64,000 nucleotides of DNA from JAMXLO01 sp963799415 (GCA_963799415.1 CAWCXI010000017.1:228431-292430); one strand, 5' to 3'; shown: positions 38,439 through 49,969, counted from the stretch's first letter. Made by a program: numbers and translations. The notes: generated by a model from the sequence alone, not told the origin.

Positions 38439-39295
38439 TCAATAATGGGGCGGCAGTTTCTCGCTCCGCTTCCAGGCGGAATACCAGATGTCCATCGTGA
38501 ATTGCGCCCCGCGGCGCAGCATTTCAGTACGAAGGCCCGGCTCTCCTCCGTGGGAGTGGTCATCGCCCCAGTGGCGTCCAGTTCGTAGCAGCGGTCAATG
38601 TGTGCGTGCGATTCCTCGATGAACTTTTTCGTGTACGCCCAGACATCCTCCCGTGGGTGGGCCGTCAGCCCGCGGCAAATCTCCTCCGGAGTGATCTTGA
38701 AAGTCTCCGGAAAAGCGTCAATCTTCACGTGGATGCCCTTTTGTTTCTTTGTGTTGTCGGGTTGAATGCGGCCATCGTAATGAATCGTGGTGTGCAATGG
38801 CATGGAAGCATCGGTCGTGAAATGGGCGAGGTTGCCGGCGTAGACGAGGCACTTCATTTTGATCGACTCGTTGTCGGGATCGTGGCGATAATCGTAGAAG
38901 GCGCAGGCAAGCCGTTCGTAGCCTTCCTCGATGGCATAAGGCAACATGCCGACATGCACCGGGTCTTTCTTCAATTCCCGCATCAGTACCATCCCCTTGT
39001 AGCGGCTTTCCGGCGGCAGCGATTTCTCGCCCAGATCTTCGAGGTCGATGAAGTGGTCCGCTTCGATGCTCGCTCGGAGTGCTTTGCACTTGGGGTTCTT
39101 CCAGCGGTCCGGGTCGCCGGCGAAGTGGGCGAGGTGCTTGCCGCCGGCGCGGAAGAAGGCCGGCATCTCTTCGGGCAGGTTCATCGCGGCCGCCTCGGTG
39201 ATGCTTTCGTGCCCTTTCACCCACCAGCCCGGCGCGATCCCAGCGGCAAGCAAGGCTAGTAAGACGGGCAAAATGAAGAACCATTTTCGACGCAT
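38439..39295 (-). CDS. S1/P1-nuclease or phospholipase-C-like secreted protein (frameshifted)
   Basis: About 285 residues. The signal peptide (WFFILPVLLALLAAGIAPG) is followed by GWWVKGHESITEAA, matching the mature N-terminal Trp and the first zinc-binding His of the P1 nuclease/zinc phospholipase C superfamily. Further zinc-ligand candidates are HFIDLEDLG, YAGNLAHFTTDASMPLH and the Asp/His cluster HAHID. A frameshift near 38535 breaks the C-terminus; the corrected frame reads RRGAQFTMDIWYSAWKRSEK and ends with TGA 38439-38441. The substrate (nucleic acid or phospholipid) cannot be told. Confidence 0.78.
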
Positions 39296-39472
39296 AATGA
39301 GCCCTCGAAGTCGGGGGTTGACGGAAGCCAGGAAACCTGGAGGAGTGTGACGAGGTCAATTTATCGGGCTGGGGAAATTGTACCGCCAATTTCGGATGGA
39401 TGAATCACGCCGATTGCTCGGGAAAGCCGATCTGTAAGGATGATGATGCGCTGCATTATCGAGGATGTGCGG

Positions 39473-40641
39473 ATGCGGGCCATCGCGACACTGCTGGCGG
39501 TCGCGGGGCTGGCGCGGTCGGGCCGCGCGGAGACTCCGTTGCTCGAAGCCCCGGCCCGTCTCGGCGCGGCCCACCCCGCGGATGAAGCCGTTCGGCCCGC
39601 ATCGTTCAACGTGCCGGACGACGGCGTCCGCATCGTGCCGGACAAGGTCGCGGAAAGCGCCGCCGCGCCGGTCGCACCGCCCAGCTACAACCAGCATCCC
39701 GTCGATGACTTTCTCCAAGCGCGATCGCGACCGACGACCGCCCGCCAAGAACCGCGCCACGACGCCGGCAAGTTCGGCGACGGCCTCGCCGATCTCCTCG
39801 ATCCCGAGAAGCCGAAGGAATGGCTCTTCAGCGACCACGGTTTCGATTGCATTACGACGCCGATCTCGAATCCCTTCCTCGCCGAAGACCCGCGGGCGCT
39901 CACGGAGATTCGCCCGATCTTCATTTATCAGAACGTCCCCGGTTCGCAGCCGAACTTCCAGGGGGGCAACATCTGGTTCTTCGGCGCCCGCGGCAGCATC
40001 GCTCTCACCGACCGATTCTCGATCACGCTGAACAAGCTTGGCGGAATCGACGTCAACCCCAACAGTGCCAACATGCCCAGCGACTTCGGCTTCGCGGAAG
40101 TCTGGCTCGGCCCCAAGTACACCTTCTGGCGCGACACGCAGAGCGGCACCGTCGCCGCCGGCGGCTTGATTTTTCAGATTCCCTCCGGCTCGTCCAAAAC
40201 GCTTCAGGACACCGGCAATCTCTCGCTCACGCCGTACGTCAGCGTCGGCAAGACGCTGCAAGAGTTCAACGCCGGGTCCTTCAACGGCATCGCCATCGCC
40301 GGCTACACCTTTGCCACCAACGGCAGCCGCAGCGATTACTTCTACATGACCGGACACCTGGATTTCGACGTCGGCAACTACCACCGCTTCTACCCCGTCG
40401 CGGAACTGAACTGGTTCCAGTACGGCAAAGGCGGCGACCGCTACTTCTCCGGCCAGGGCGAAGACATCATCAACACAGGCGCCAGAACGCCGCCAGCGCC
40501 AGTTTGGTCACCGGCGCATTGGGCGCACGATTCAAAATCACGGAAGCCTCTCAGATCGGCGCCACATTCGAGTTGCCCCTGCTCGGCAACCGCGACCTGT
40601 TCCAGTATCGCTTCACCATTGATTTCATCTTCCGGTATTGA
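39473..40641 (+). CDS. Outer-membrane beta-barrel-like protein (frameshifted)
   Basis: About 390 residues. ATG 39473 begins RAIATLLAVAGLARSG, a signal peptide; GAGG lies eight bases before it (an earlier ATG exists at 39440). After a Pro/Ala/Asp-rich linker, the C-terminal 270 residues alternate hydrophobic and polar residues with Gly/aromatic strands, e.g. EIRPIFIYQNVPGSQ, NIWFFGARGSIALTDRFSIT, GFAEVWLGPKYTFW, GGLIFQIPSGSS, SLTPYVSVGKTL and a terminal strand RFTIDFIFRY ending in Tyr, a typical outer-membrane barrel signature. One frameshift near 40490. Not matched to a family. Confidence 0.74.
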
Positions 40642-40776
40642 AATGCACTTCCGCAGTGGCCAGAATACCTTGATTTCTGTTGGCACTGCGTCAGAATGCG
40701 GGTAGCGGAACCGCTCGCGGCACGTTTTCGTCTTAACTGTTGGGCTGCGATGTCGTTTCAATTCGGAGTTCGCTTC

Positions 40777-43700
40777 ATGTTGTGTCGCGCCGTCTGTTCG
40801 CTTGCTTGCATTCTGTTCGCGTCCCCGCTCTTTGCCCAAACCGATCCTCTCGATCTCGCCCGCGGCTTGCGCGAAATCGGCCAGCCGGACCTCAGCCTGG
40901 AATATCTCACGGACCTCGCCGGCAAGAATCCGTCAGCAGAGGTGAAGACTGTACTGCCGCTGGAACGGGCCAAGTCGCTGCTGGCTTTAGCGCAAATGGA
41001 AAGCGACGAGGGGGCCCGCGAAGCTGGCGTCGCCCAGGCTCAGGCGGAATTCGAAGCGTTCGTGAAAGCCAATCCCAAGCATCCGCGGGCCGTGGAAGCG
41101 CAACTGGCACTGGCGCAGGTGACGGCGATGCAGGCAGTCGGTCAACTCAATAGTCGGCGTAAGATCCGCGACGCAAACCCCGCCGAGCAGGCGAAGAAAC
41201 GCCGGGCCGCCGCCGCCGCCGCGCGGCCGCTCTTCCACAACGCGGCCGCACTCTTCGGCAAGGCCTCCAAGGGAATCGAAAGCCAACTCAACGATGCCTC
41301 CATTCCGTCGGTGCGAAAGAAAGAATTGCAAAAGACGATCCTGCAAGCCGAACTCGATCGCGGCATCAATCAGTATCGCCTCGTGGACACCTATCCCCTG
41401 AACGCGCAGGGGCAGGAGGTTCAGGATCGGGCGGCGGAACTCGACAAGGCCCGGAACATTTTCCTCGCCCTCGGCCGGCGCGACGAAACCAGCCCCATCT
41501 GCTGGCAGGCCCGCGCCTGGGCTGGCATTTGCGAGTACGACAAATCCGACCGCGCCGCCGCGGAAAAAATCTTTAAGAGGGTCAAGACCGAAGGCACGAA
41601 AACGTCGGTGGGACTCGACGGCATCCGTATGGTCGACTTCTTCGAAGCATTCATCCTCTACGACGAAGCCGCCAACGTCGCCGAGAAGGATCGTTCGAAA
41701 TTGCAGCGGGCACGGATCGCGGCCCGCAATTGGTTGGACAAAGACCGTTACCGCCCGCGCATGACCCCGCAGCGGCTCAGCATGACGTTCTACTACGCCC
41801 GGCTCACCGGAGCTGCTCGGCTTCTTTGATGTCGCCTGGGAGAAGCAGACCAAGGCCGAGCAGGACGCGAACAAGCCGCTCAAGGTGAAATCCGTCACCG
41901 CGTCGGGTATCGCCCGCTTCAAGGAAGCTGCACGCGAGTACAAGCGCCTGCTCGAGTTCGACAACGAATACAGCGAGCGGGCGGACGAAAACCGCAACGT
42001 CTGCGTCCGCTTCATCGTCGGGGACACGCCGCGCGAACCGAAGCATTACACCGATCTGGAAGAGTGCCTGATGGCGGGCCTGCTGCAACTCGGCAAGGCA
42101 CGCGAAGCGAAGGCCGCGGCCGCCGAGCTTGTGCAAGACGCGGAAGAGGATGCCGCGGCGAAGGCCAAATACGACGCGTCGTTGACGAAGGAAAAAGCCG
42201 AGTTCGCCAAGGCGATCGCGCTGATGGAGCGGGCCAAACAATTGATTTCGCCCGCGACTCCGCCCCGCGACGTGGCGGAAACGAAACTTTACAACCTTCT
42301 TGCCCTCTACGCGGCCGAGCAGTACCCCCAATCGGCGGCTCAGGGCGAGGAGTTGCGCGAACGAGTCGCGGCAGTCTGGCCGCCCAGGCGGGGTATTATG
42401 CCGTCGAGAGTTATCTCAAAGCTCACGAACATAGCGAGAACGCCGAAAATGCCGATCGCGACAAAGCCGTGACGCTCGGTCTCTATCTCGACAAGACCTT
42501 CGCCAATGATGTTTACGCCGATGCCGCTCGGCTGCGGATCGGCGATCTCTACTTCCGAGACGAACATTACCAGGCGGCTTTCGACATCCTCGGGCGGATC
42601 AGCGTGAGCTTCGCCGACGTGGCCCGGGCGCGGGCCGTCGAGGGTCGCGCCGCCTATTACCTCGTCACCGCCAGGGATTCTACGCTGACTCCGGCGCAGA
42701 AGGCGGCGATCTTCCGAAAGGCCGTCGCCGATTGCGAGGCGGTGCCGCCGCCCGCCACGGTCGCGGGGCTGAACGGCTACTTTTCGCTCCGCACCCTACT
42801 GGCGGGCTTGCACTTGGCGAATCCGAATTCGCAGAAGGGGTACGCAGATGGGGAGAAAGTCGCCGTCGAGACCATGAAGCAAATCACCGCCAGCCGACTC
42901 GATGAAGCCGAGAAGAAGCCACTGCTCTTCTCCGCCGACGAAGCCCGGCTGCGAGCAGTTTACGGCCAGGCTCGCCGGCTGTTCGACGACGGCAAATACA
43001 AGGAGATGGCCGGAGAAGATGGCCCCGCTGCTCGGCGAGATGAACAAGAGTGGCCGGGCCGCTCGTCGGCTTCGCTCGAAGGCGGAACCGCCCGCCTCGC
43101 CGCGAATCTGAACAGCTTCCGGGTCGATTTCGTCATGCTCGCCATGAAGGGACGCATCCGCGAGGGGGACAGTCGACAAGCCGCGGAACTTTTTACACTG
43201 CTCGACAAACTCGGCGGCAGCGTCGAAGCCACCACCGCAGCACTCAACCGCCTCGTCGCCCTGGTGCGGCCGCAGGTCGAACAACTCCACAAGGCCGAAA
43301 AAAACCGAACGAGGCCGACAATCTCACTGGCCGCATCGGCTCGCTCTTGCAGAAAGCAGTCGGAGAAACCGAAACTCCCGCTGCGTGTACAGGCGTCGCT
43401 CGGACGTAACTTGTGCGAACTCGGCGAATATGAAAAAGCAATCGAGGTGCTGAAGAAGGTGCCGTCCCCGGGGCGGAAAAGCTCGCCGCACTTAGCACCA
43501 CACTCGACGAAGCCGACCGCAACTGGGTGTACGCCTACAAGATCGCACAGATTCGAAATCGTCCATGCCTATCGCCTGCAGAAGAAGTTCGACGAAGCGG
43601 ACAAAGTTCTCAAGTCCGCCTTTGGCGACGATAAGGAAAAAGGTTGGGCCAAGTCATCACTGAAGTTTAAGAAGGAAGCGATCTATTTGCTTGAAGACAA

Positions 43701-44113
43701 GGCCGCGAATACTCCACCCGAGCCGAAGACTGCCCGGCTCCGCGCCTGGAGCGAGGCGAAGATCCGGCTGGGAAAAGCTCGCGAATCAATACGCCGGCGT
43801 CGTTCGCAACCGAGATTTGCCACCGAACGAGCGCGAGAAGTTCATCCCCGTCTACCTCGAACTGCTCGGCGATCTCCGCCGCTGCATCGCCCGCGGCAAC
43901 AGCCAGATCCTCGCGGACAATCCCGCCAAACTCGCCGAGTCGATGAATCGGCTCGGCCAGCAGGTGCTCGAGATCGAAACCAGCAACCCGAAATCGCTCA
44001 CCGCCGATGTGAAGGCGAAGTTCCACGATTTGCTCGATGACTACCCGGCCATCAAAGAGGCGTACAAGAAGAGCGGCGGCAAAGAGTTCCTCAAACCCGC
44101 GGACGCCCCTTGA
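40777..44113 (+). CDS. Large secreted helical-repeat (TPR-like) protein, frameshifted
   Basis: About 1110 residues. The start (MLCRAVCSLACILFASPLFAQ signal peptide) is at 40777, with an in-frame ATG at 40750. The mature protein is mostly Ala/Leu/Glu-rich helices in pairs, e.g. LARGLREIGQPDLSLEYLTDLA, LAQMESDEGAREAGVAQAQAEFEAFVKANPKHPRAVEAQLALAQ, KIFKRVKTEG, YLDKTFANDVYADAARLRIGDLYFRDEHYQAAFDILGRI, spacing typical of TPR or related solenoids. Frames change at least five times (near 41820, 42380, 43010, 43300, 43470, 43780). It is followed by a similar but shorter secreted helical protein. Function unknown; a scaffold in the periplasm is an inference. Confidence 0.72.
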
Positions 44114-44137
44114 GTCACCATTCTGGAGTTTGTTCGT

Positions 44138-45216
44138 ATGCGTCGGCTTCGTGATTTTGCTTTCACAGCGGTTTGCCTTCTCGTTGCGCCGCTCGTAGTC
44201 CACGCGCAGCCAGTTGGCAACGACACCGTCAAATACCGCGACCGCGCCAAGGACGGTGAGGAGACCACCAAGATCGGCGACGTGAAAGAAACCCCAGGCG
44301 GGATCGTCGTTTCCGGCACGGGCAAAAACGTCGCGATCAGCCCGGCGGACGTGATCGCGGTCTACTATGGCAGGCTTGCCGGCGTGGAGGACAAGATTCG
44401 CCTGGAACTTCCCTCGTGGGACGCCAAAGGCGGTGCGGAAGCATTGACCAAATACGAGGACTTGCAAAAAACCGCCGCGAACGCCGGAGCGGACGATCGC
44501 ACCCGGCGCTTCCTCGAATTCAAAGTGGCGATGTGGTCCGCGAAGGTCGCTGACGCGAAAACAGGCGCCGCTTTCAAGCCGGCGGCGACCGCCGCCATCG
44601 ACAAGCTGAGCACCGTCGCCCGCGCTTACAGCAAATCGTGGGAGGTTTGGCCCGCGGCCCGCACGGCCGCGCGATTGCAAGCCGAGCTCGGCCAGTTCGA
44701 CGCCGCAGCCGCCACGCTGGCCAACCTCGCCATGGCCGAAGGGATTCCCCACGATCTCAAAAACGAAGCCAAACTGGCCGAGGTCGAGGTGCTCTTCCGC
44801 AGCGGTTCGACGATCAACGCCGCCCCGGCCATCGAAGCGCTGGCGAAAGTCAGCAGCCTGAACGACTCCCAAAAGGACCGGCTGGCGATTTACCAAGCGG
44901 CTCTGAAAGGCGCAGGAGAAAACTGACCCGGCGAAAGTGCAAACCGCCGCGCAAGCTGTGAAGGAACTGATCGAGAAGATGCCGGACCCACTCACCCGCG
45001 CCGCCGCCTATAACTGCGCTGGGCGAACTCTATTGGATGGCCAACCTGCCGCGCGACGCACGCTGGCAGTTTCTCTGGGTCGAAGCCGTCTACAACCAGG
45101 ACCACGAGGAGGTGGTCAAGGCACTGGCGCGCTTAGTCGAAGTGTTCGAAAAACTCGGCGACAAGGAACACGCCAGCCAATACCGCGAAAAGTTGCTGAA
45201 AGCGAAGGGCCTGTGA
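44138..45216 (+). CDS. Secreted helical-repeat protein (frameshifted)
   Basis: About 359 residues. A signal peptide (FAFTAVCLLVAPLVVHAQ) is followed by a short beta-rich domain DTVKYRDRAKDGEETTKIGDVKETPGGI split by GKNVAISPADVIAVYYG, then TPR-like helices (AAATLANLAMAEGIPHDLKNEAKLAEVEVLFR, ALAKVSSLNDSQKDRLAIYQAAL). After frameshifts near 44925 and 45010 it continues VQTAAQAVKELIEKMPDP, LGELYWMANLPRDARWQFLWVEAV and ALARLVEVFEKLGDKEHASQYREKLLK to TGA 45214-45216. It lies 24 bases after the large helical protein and is probably co-transcribed. Confidence 0.74.
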
Positions 45217-45261
45217 ACCCACTTGCCACAGGCGTGTCGTAGCTTCTAAGATCGCCTTGCC

Positions 45262-45334
<73 letters not shown>

Positions 45335-45353
45335 CTTCTTGTTTTCACCGCAA

Positions 45354-46358
45354 TCACTTCACCACCAGATGCGCCTTTTGCTCCGCCACGCCGATCGTGG
45401 CAATGGTGCCGGCGTTGAACTCCAGATTGTCCGATTCGATCCCGTCCGAGAAGATCACGCCGTTTTCAGGAGACATCGATTCAATCTCAAGCTGACTGGC
45501 CGTCTCCAGCGTTCCGCACACGAGGCTGGCTTTCGACGTTTGGCTGACAAACGGCTCGCGGACGACCCAAATCAGCCGCGGGTCTTCCCAAGCCATGCGC
45601 GGTTGCACGAGCGCCTTCTTTTTGGATTCTATCGCGCCGGCCACGGCGGCAGCCATGTTGTAGACCGAGGACATCCAGCCCGTCGAACCGGCTCCGGTGG
45701 AGATCAGCACGCCGCTGGAAGATTGCGATTCGGATTGGCCGCCCACGCGCAACCGGTAGCGGGCCGAGACGTGGCTCCGCACGCCAACGAAAAAATCATT
45801 GAACGCCAGCATCCGCTGGCCATCCTGAAGTTTCACCTCGGCGAGGGTGACATTGCGAATCTTGCACTTCCCGGCCAATACTTTTCGGAGCGCGTCGCGC
45901 GCGTCGCCCACCTGGAACGGCAAGAGCACGCCGTCGAACCGCGCGGGATCGGGGTTCACGCCGAGAATCGGCACGTCGCCGACATATTTCGCCGTGTTCG
46001 CGACCAGGCCGTCCTGCCCGAGCACCACCACCGCCGTGCTGAACGAGAAATCGTAATTCGGCATCAGCGAGCGGTCGATGGCCTGAACGGGCACGCCGAG
46101 ATCGAGATCGCGAACCAAGTTTCGGACCGATTGCTGGTAAGCCGAATCCTCGTCTTCGAGCAATTGGAAATCGACATCGTCGGCTTTCTGGGCCGCGGCG
46201 GCCTGCTCGACCTTCCCCGACTGCATCAGCCGTGCCACTTTGTTGACGCGGAATCGAAATTTCGCCTGCCCGCGGGTCGCCCAGCGCTGGAGCAGACCAG
46301 CCAGACGGGTCGGCCGGGTGACGACCGTGATTCGCTGAGTGGGTTGAGACAGGCCCAT
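45354..46358 (-). CDS. NAD(P) kinase-like protein
   Basis: 334 residues from ATG 46358. Fold of the NAD kinase / diacylglycerol-kinase superfamily: VVVLGQDGLVANTAKYV is the GGDGT-type phosphate loop, here GQDGL, and LISTGAGSTGWMSSV resembles the TPTGSTAY nucleotide loop; ND in AFNDFFVG takes the place of the usual NE. ILGVNPDPARFDGVLLPF is typical. NadK normally makes NADP from NAD; the changed GQDG motif could alter the substrate. An alternative is a more distant sugar kinase. It starts 4 bases downstream of the SPFH gene, on the same strand, so the two form an operon. Confidence 0.75.
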   Translation of the reverse strand: MGLSQPTQRITVVTRPTRLAGLLQRWATRGQAKFRFRVNKVARLMQSGKVEQAAAAQKADDVDFQLLEDEDSAYQQSVRNLVRDLDLGVPVQAIDRSLMPNYDFSFSTAVVVLGQDGLVANTAKYVGDVPILGVNPDPARFDGVLLPFQVGDARDALRKVLAGKCKIRNVTLAEVKLQDGQRMLAFNDFFVGVRSHVSARYRLRVGGQSESQSSSGVLISTGAGSTGWMSSVYNMAAAVAGAIESKKKALVQPRMAWEDPRLIWVVREPFVSQTSKASLVCGTLETASQLEIESMSPENGVIFSDGIESDNLEFNAGTIATIGVAEQKAHLVVK

Positions 46359-46362
46359 GCTT

Positions 46363-47352
46363 TCAACTCCGCGCCTTGCCGCCCTTCGCTGGCTCCGGCG
46401 CATCTTTCGGAAGCAAGGCCTGCAAGAGGTCCGGCGTGATATTCAACTGGCCGATCTTCTCCGCATTGCGGGCCAGTTGATCGAACGCGGAGGAAATCAT
46501 CGTGCCGGCCGTGGCGTCCCCCTGCATGGCCAGAAGCACTCGCCAATCGACGTCTCGCACCGGCCCGAGCATCGCCTGCAGCGCGGCCCCGCGGGCCTCG
46601 GCTTCTTTGGTCTCGTTGGCCACGCGGGTCTCGACCAGTTGCGTCCGCTGCTGTTCCACCGCGATCTCGCCGGCCATCTTCGTCTCACGGACGTGCCGTT
46701 GCTTCTCCGCCACCGTGATTTCGGTTTTGAACTCGTTCTCCTTGATCGTCCGCTCCAGGTCCAGCGACGCGTTGCGGCGGGCGTAAATCGCCTCATCGGC
46801 TTCCTTGAGCAATTGCTCGCGGGCCTCCGCCTGGAGGGCCTTTGCCATTTCCGGATCGGATTTGATCGAGCCGACGCTCACATCGAGCACTTCGACGCCG
46901 AGTTGCGAAACGGTATCCGAGACCTTCAACGCATCGCGGATCGCCACTACCAATTGCGCCGACGAAGTGAGCAATGTTCGAAGCTTCTGGCTTTGCAAAA
47001 AGGCTCGCGCCGCGGTTTGCGTGGTCTGAATCAGGCGCTCGCCGAGCTTGGTCGGATCGTCGCTCTTGTAGCGCCCGGAGTGATCGACCGTGTAATCCAA
47101 CAGTGCGGCCAGCTTTTCCGGATCGGTGACGCGATAAGTCAGGCTGCCCTGGACGGTCGTTTCCTGAAAGTCCGCCGAGACTTCCGTGAACGCGAACGGC
47201 ACATCAACGCTCGTGACCGGCACCTGGGCCAGCACGGATGTCGGCGCGAAGTAAAAGAAGGAAAGCCCGGTGCCTTTGCGGACGATTTTTCCGTTCTTGT
47301 ACAGCAGCACGAACGTCGTCGCCGGCACTTTCAGATATTTGAAGCCGAACAT
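46363..47352 (-). CDS. SPFH/Band 7 domain protein
   Basis: 329 residues, intact. Band 7 (stomatin/prohibitin/flotillin-like) domain of about residues 10-190: VLLYKNGKIVRKGTGLSFFYF, VDVPFAFTEVSADFQETTVQGSLTYRV, SQKLRTLLTS and VLDVSVGSIKSDPEMAKALQAEAREQLLKEADEA, followed by a long charged coiled coil to about 260 and a C-terminal part. There is no strong N-terminal TM helix, only a hydrophobic YLKVPATTFVLLY stretch, so peripheral membrane binding is possible. Such proteins scaffold membrane microdomains; the role here is unknown. Downstream NAD-kinase-like gene is co-transcribed. Confidence 0.86.
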   Translation of the reverse strand: MFGFKYLKVPATTFVLLYKNGKIVRKGTGLSFFYFAPTSVLAQVPVTSVDVPFAFTEVSADFQETTVQGSLTYRVTDPEKLAALLDYTVDHSGRYKSDDPTKLGERLIQTTQTAARAFLQSQKLRTLLTSSAQLVVAIRDALKVSDTVSQLGVEVLDVSVGSIKSDPEMAKALQAEAREQLLKEADEAIYARRNASLDLERTIKENEFKTEITVAEKQRHVRETKMAGEIAVEQQRTQLVETRVANETKEAEARGAALQAMLGPVRDVDWRVLLAMQGDATAGTMISSAFDQLARNAEKIGQLNITPDLLQALLPKDAPEPAKGGKARS

Positions 47353-47576
47353 GGCGATGGCTCAGCGTGATGGTGCATTTATACTCCGCTCACTCGTCCG
47401 TCCATGTCGTGACCGCGAATCGGCATGGGAATGTGAAACGATTGAAACAGTTGTGCGGATCATGCCGGCACCGCGAGAGGAATTGCTGAAGTCGCGCATC
47501 CGTTAAGTTCGATAAACTCGTTACGTCGATCACGCGCCGATTCCCCGCTGGGGCAACGTTTGGTTGGAGATTCGGA

Positions 47577-48689
47577 GTGATTCACGTGAAAAAAATCGCC
47601 TATCTTACGCCACAGTATTTTTCGGACGAATCGTACATCGGCGGCGGCGAGCGTTACCCTCTGAACCTGGCGATCGGCGTGGTCGACAGCGCCAGCCGCG
47701 AGTTTGAAGTTGAAATCCTCTCGTACGGCCCTCGCCCGTTGATTCGCCAGCTTCATCCGGGTGTCCGCCTGCGCGTGATGCAAGCCGGCCCCACACCGGC
47801 GAATTCGCTGGATCAAGTTTCGTGGGAAATTCCGGACGCCTTGGCCTCCGCGGACGCGGTGCACCTGATGCAATGCTTCACCCGTTCGTCCGAAGCCGGA
47901 TTGATCACCGCCAAACTGCTCGGGAAGCCCATTTGTGCGACTGACCTGGGCGGACCATCGAGCACGTTGGGCATTGAACTCGGGTCCCTCGACCTGACCG
48001 ACCGCGTGATCTGCTATTCGGACTTCGGAGCGGACTTGCTTCGCACTACTTCCCCGATCGTAACCATCAAGGGCGGGGTGGACAGTCGGTTATTCACGCC
48101 ACCCCCGGTGCGGGCCAATCGCGATCGCGTTCTCTACGTGGGCCGGCTGCTGCCTCACAAAGGGATTGACCGGCTGATCCGCGCTCTGCCGCCGGAACTT
48201 CCGCTGACTTGCTGCGGGCGGGTCTATCACCCGGATTATTTCGAAGTCTTGAAAGGTCTGGCGTGCGGCAAGCAGGTGGAATTCATCACGGATGCCAACG
48301 ACGAGGCAATCCGCGACTTGTACCGCCGGGCCTGGGTGAACGTTCTCCCTTCGACCTATCAGGACTACTACGGCCAGACCTATCTCGCTCCGGAACTGAT
48401 GGGGCTGACGCTTCTGGAAAGCATGGCCTGTGGCACGCCGGTCATCTGTTGCGCGTCGGGGCGATGCCCGAAATTCGTGCGGCACGGCGAAACGGGGTAC
48501 GTTTTCGATTGCGAAGACGAACTGACTTCTTACCTCCGCGAACTCGCCGGCAACCCGGCCTTGGTCGAGCGAATGGGCTTCCGGGCGAGGTCGGCCGTTG
48601 AAACGGAATACGACCTGCGGGTTTGTGGCCGGAAGCTGTTGGAGGTCTACCGCGGCTTGCTTTGTGGCTCGCAAAGGATGGCGGCATGA
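47577..48689 (+). CDS. Family 4 glycosyltransferase
   Basis: 370 residues, intact, GT-B fold with a nucleotide-sugar-binding C-terminal half: RVLYVGRLLPHKGIDRLIRAL, FITDANDEAIRDLYRRAWVNVLPSTYQ, GLTLLESMACGTPVICCASG (the acidic ExxxxxGxPV motif) and YVFDCEDELTSYL. The N-terminus IAYLTPQYFSDESYIGGGERYPLNL has the Gly-rich acceptor loop. Start codon GTG 47577 or GTG 47586; the second has GGAG at 47574-47577. The stop overlaps the next gene's ATG (ATGA), so it heads a surface-polysaccharide operon. Confidence 0.9.
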   Translation: MIHVKKIAYLTPQYFSDESYIGGGERYPLNLAIGVVDSASREFEVEILSYGPRPLIRQLHPGVRLRVMQAGPTPANSLDQVSWEIPDALASADAVHLMQCFTRSSEAGLITAKLLGKPICATDLGGPSSTLGIELGSLDLTDRVICYSDFGADLLRTTSPIVTIKGGVDSRLFTPPPVRANRDRVLYVGRLLPHKGIDRLIRALPPELPLTCCGRVYHPDYFEVLKGLACGKQVEFITDANDEAIRDLYRRAWVNVLPSTYQDYYGQTYLAPELMGLTLLESMACGTPVICCASGRCPKFVRHGETGYVFDCEDELTSYLRELAGNPALVERMGFRARSAVETEYDLRVCGRKLLEVYRGLLCGSQRMAA

Positions 48690-49961
48690 AGATTCTCGTC
48701 ATCAGCAACTTGTACCCGCCGGACGTGCTGGGCGGTTATGAGATGGGGTGCCGGCAAATGGCCGAGGCGCTGAGAGCCGCTGGCCATGAGGTGTACGTGC
48801 TCACCTCCGTGCCGCGGGCCAAAGAGGTTCCGGTCGATCGGCACGTCGGTCGGAAACTGAGGCTGACGGACGTCTACGACCAATACTGCATGTGGAAGGT
48901 AACGCCGAACGGGCGAACCGTCCGTAACCACGAGGCCAACGGGGTCCAGTCATTCAACGTCCATGTCCTCGGCCAAATCGTCGAACGGTTTCAACCGGAT
49001 GTCGTCTACGCCTGGAATCTGATCGGTCTCGGCGGGCTGGGCATACTGGCCGCGATTCAGCACATGGGCCTGCCGTGGGTCATGCACCTCATGGACGATG
49101 TACCGCGAACGCTTTGCGCACTGGGCTTTGGCCCGACCCCAACTGTGCCGGCCTTGGCGGAGACGTTCACTCGCATCTGCCGCGGTCGCTTCATCTGCTG
49201 CAGCAGCATCACGCTTGAAGAAATCAACGCCGGGGGACTGCGGATCGCAGGCCGCACCGTTCTGATCCCGAACTGGGTGACGACGAAGGGCAGCCCGCAT
49301 CGCTCGGAATACCGCCGTGGTGGTCATCTCCGACTCTTAGCCGCTGGTGCGTTCGGTACGCATAAAGGCACGGACATCGTGATCCATGCCGCTGGTTTGC
49401 TGCGGAATCGCGGTTACACGAACTTTTCGATCGACCTCTACGGTATGGGGCAGGATCCGGCGTTCCGCACGATGATTCAATCTTCACGACTGGATATGGT
49501 CCGCATCCCCGGCTATCGCACGCAGGTGGAACTGGACGAACTCTATCCAGAATACGACGCGTTTTTATTTCCAACCTGGAAGCGCCGAGCCTTTCGCGTT
49601 CGCCCCGCTCGAGGCGATGGCCCACGGGTGCCTGGCCGTGATTTCAAACGTATGCGGCAACGCCGAATGGCTCGTGGACGGCGTGGACTGCATCAAAATC
49701 AATCGCAATCCCGAGGCCCTGGCCCACGCGGTGGAGCGGCTCCTCAAATGCGAGATTTCGCTCGAGAAGATCGGCCCCTGTGGATCGCGAACCGCGCTGC
49801 GCTGGTTCCACCTCTCCTCCATCCTGCCGCGGATTGAAACGGAACTAAAGGCTGCGATGCGGGCCGGCGGAGGGCCGCGCCGCTCGACCGCCAAGGCGCA
49901 CCGGATCGCGCTGCTGGCGGAAAAAATGTTTCAGAGCCTGGTCCACGAAACGGCCGCCTGA
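48686..49961 (+). CDS. Family 4 glycosyltransferase (frameshifted)
   Basis: About 425 residues. KILVISNLYPPDVLGGYEMGCRQMAEALRAAGHEV is the GT4 N-terminal acceptor region; AFGTHKGTDIVIHAAGLL and SIDLYGMGQ are typical C-terminal strands. A frameshift near 49585 splits the donor motif: the two frames join as PTWEREPFAFAPLEAMAHGCLAVISNVCGNAEWLV. The last 110 residues are helical. The ATG overlaps the stop of the previous GT by 4 bases, and the next gene begins 9 bases after the stop. Confidence 0.88.
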
Positions 49962-49969
49962 GGTGAAGT

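Noticed and set aside
49585..49600. Programmed ribosomal frameshifting to explain split genes
   Set aside because: The breaks lack slippery heptamers and downstream structures and affect many unrelated genes, so a sequence error is simpler.
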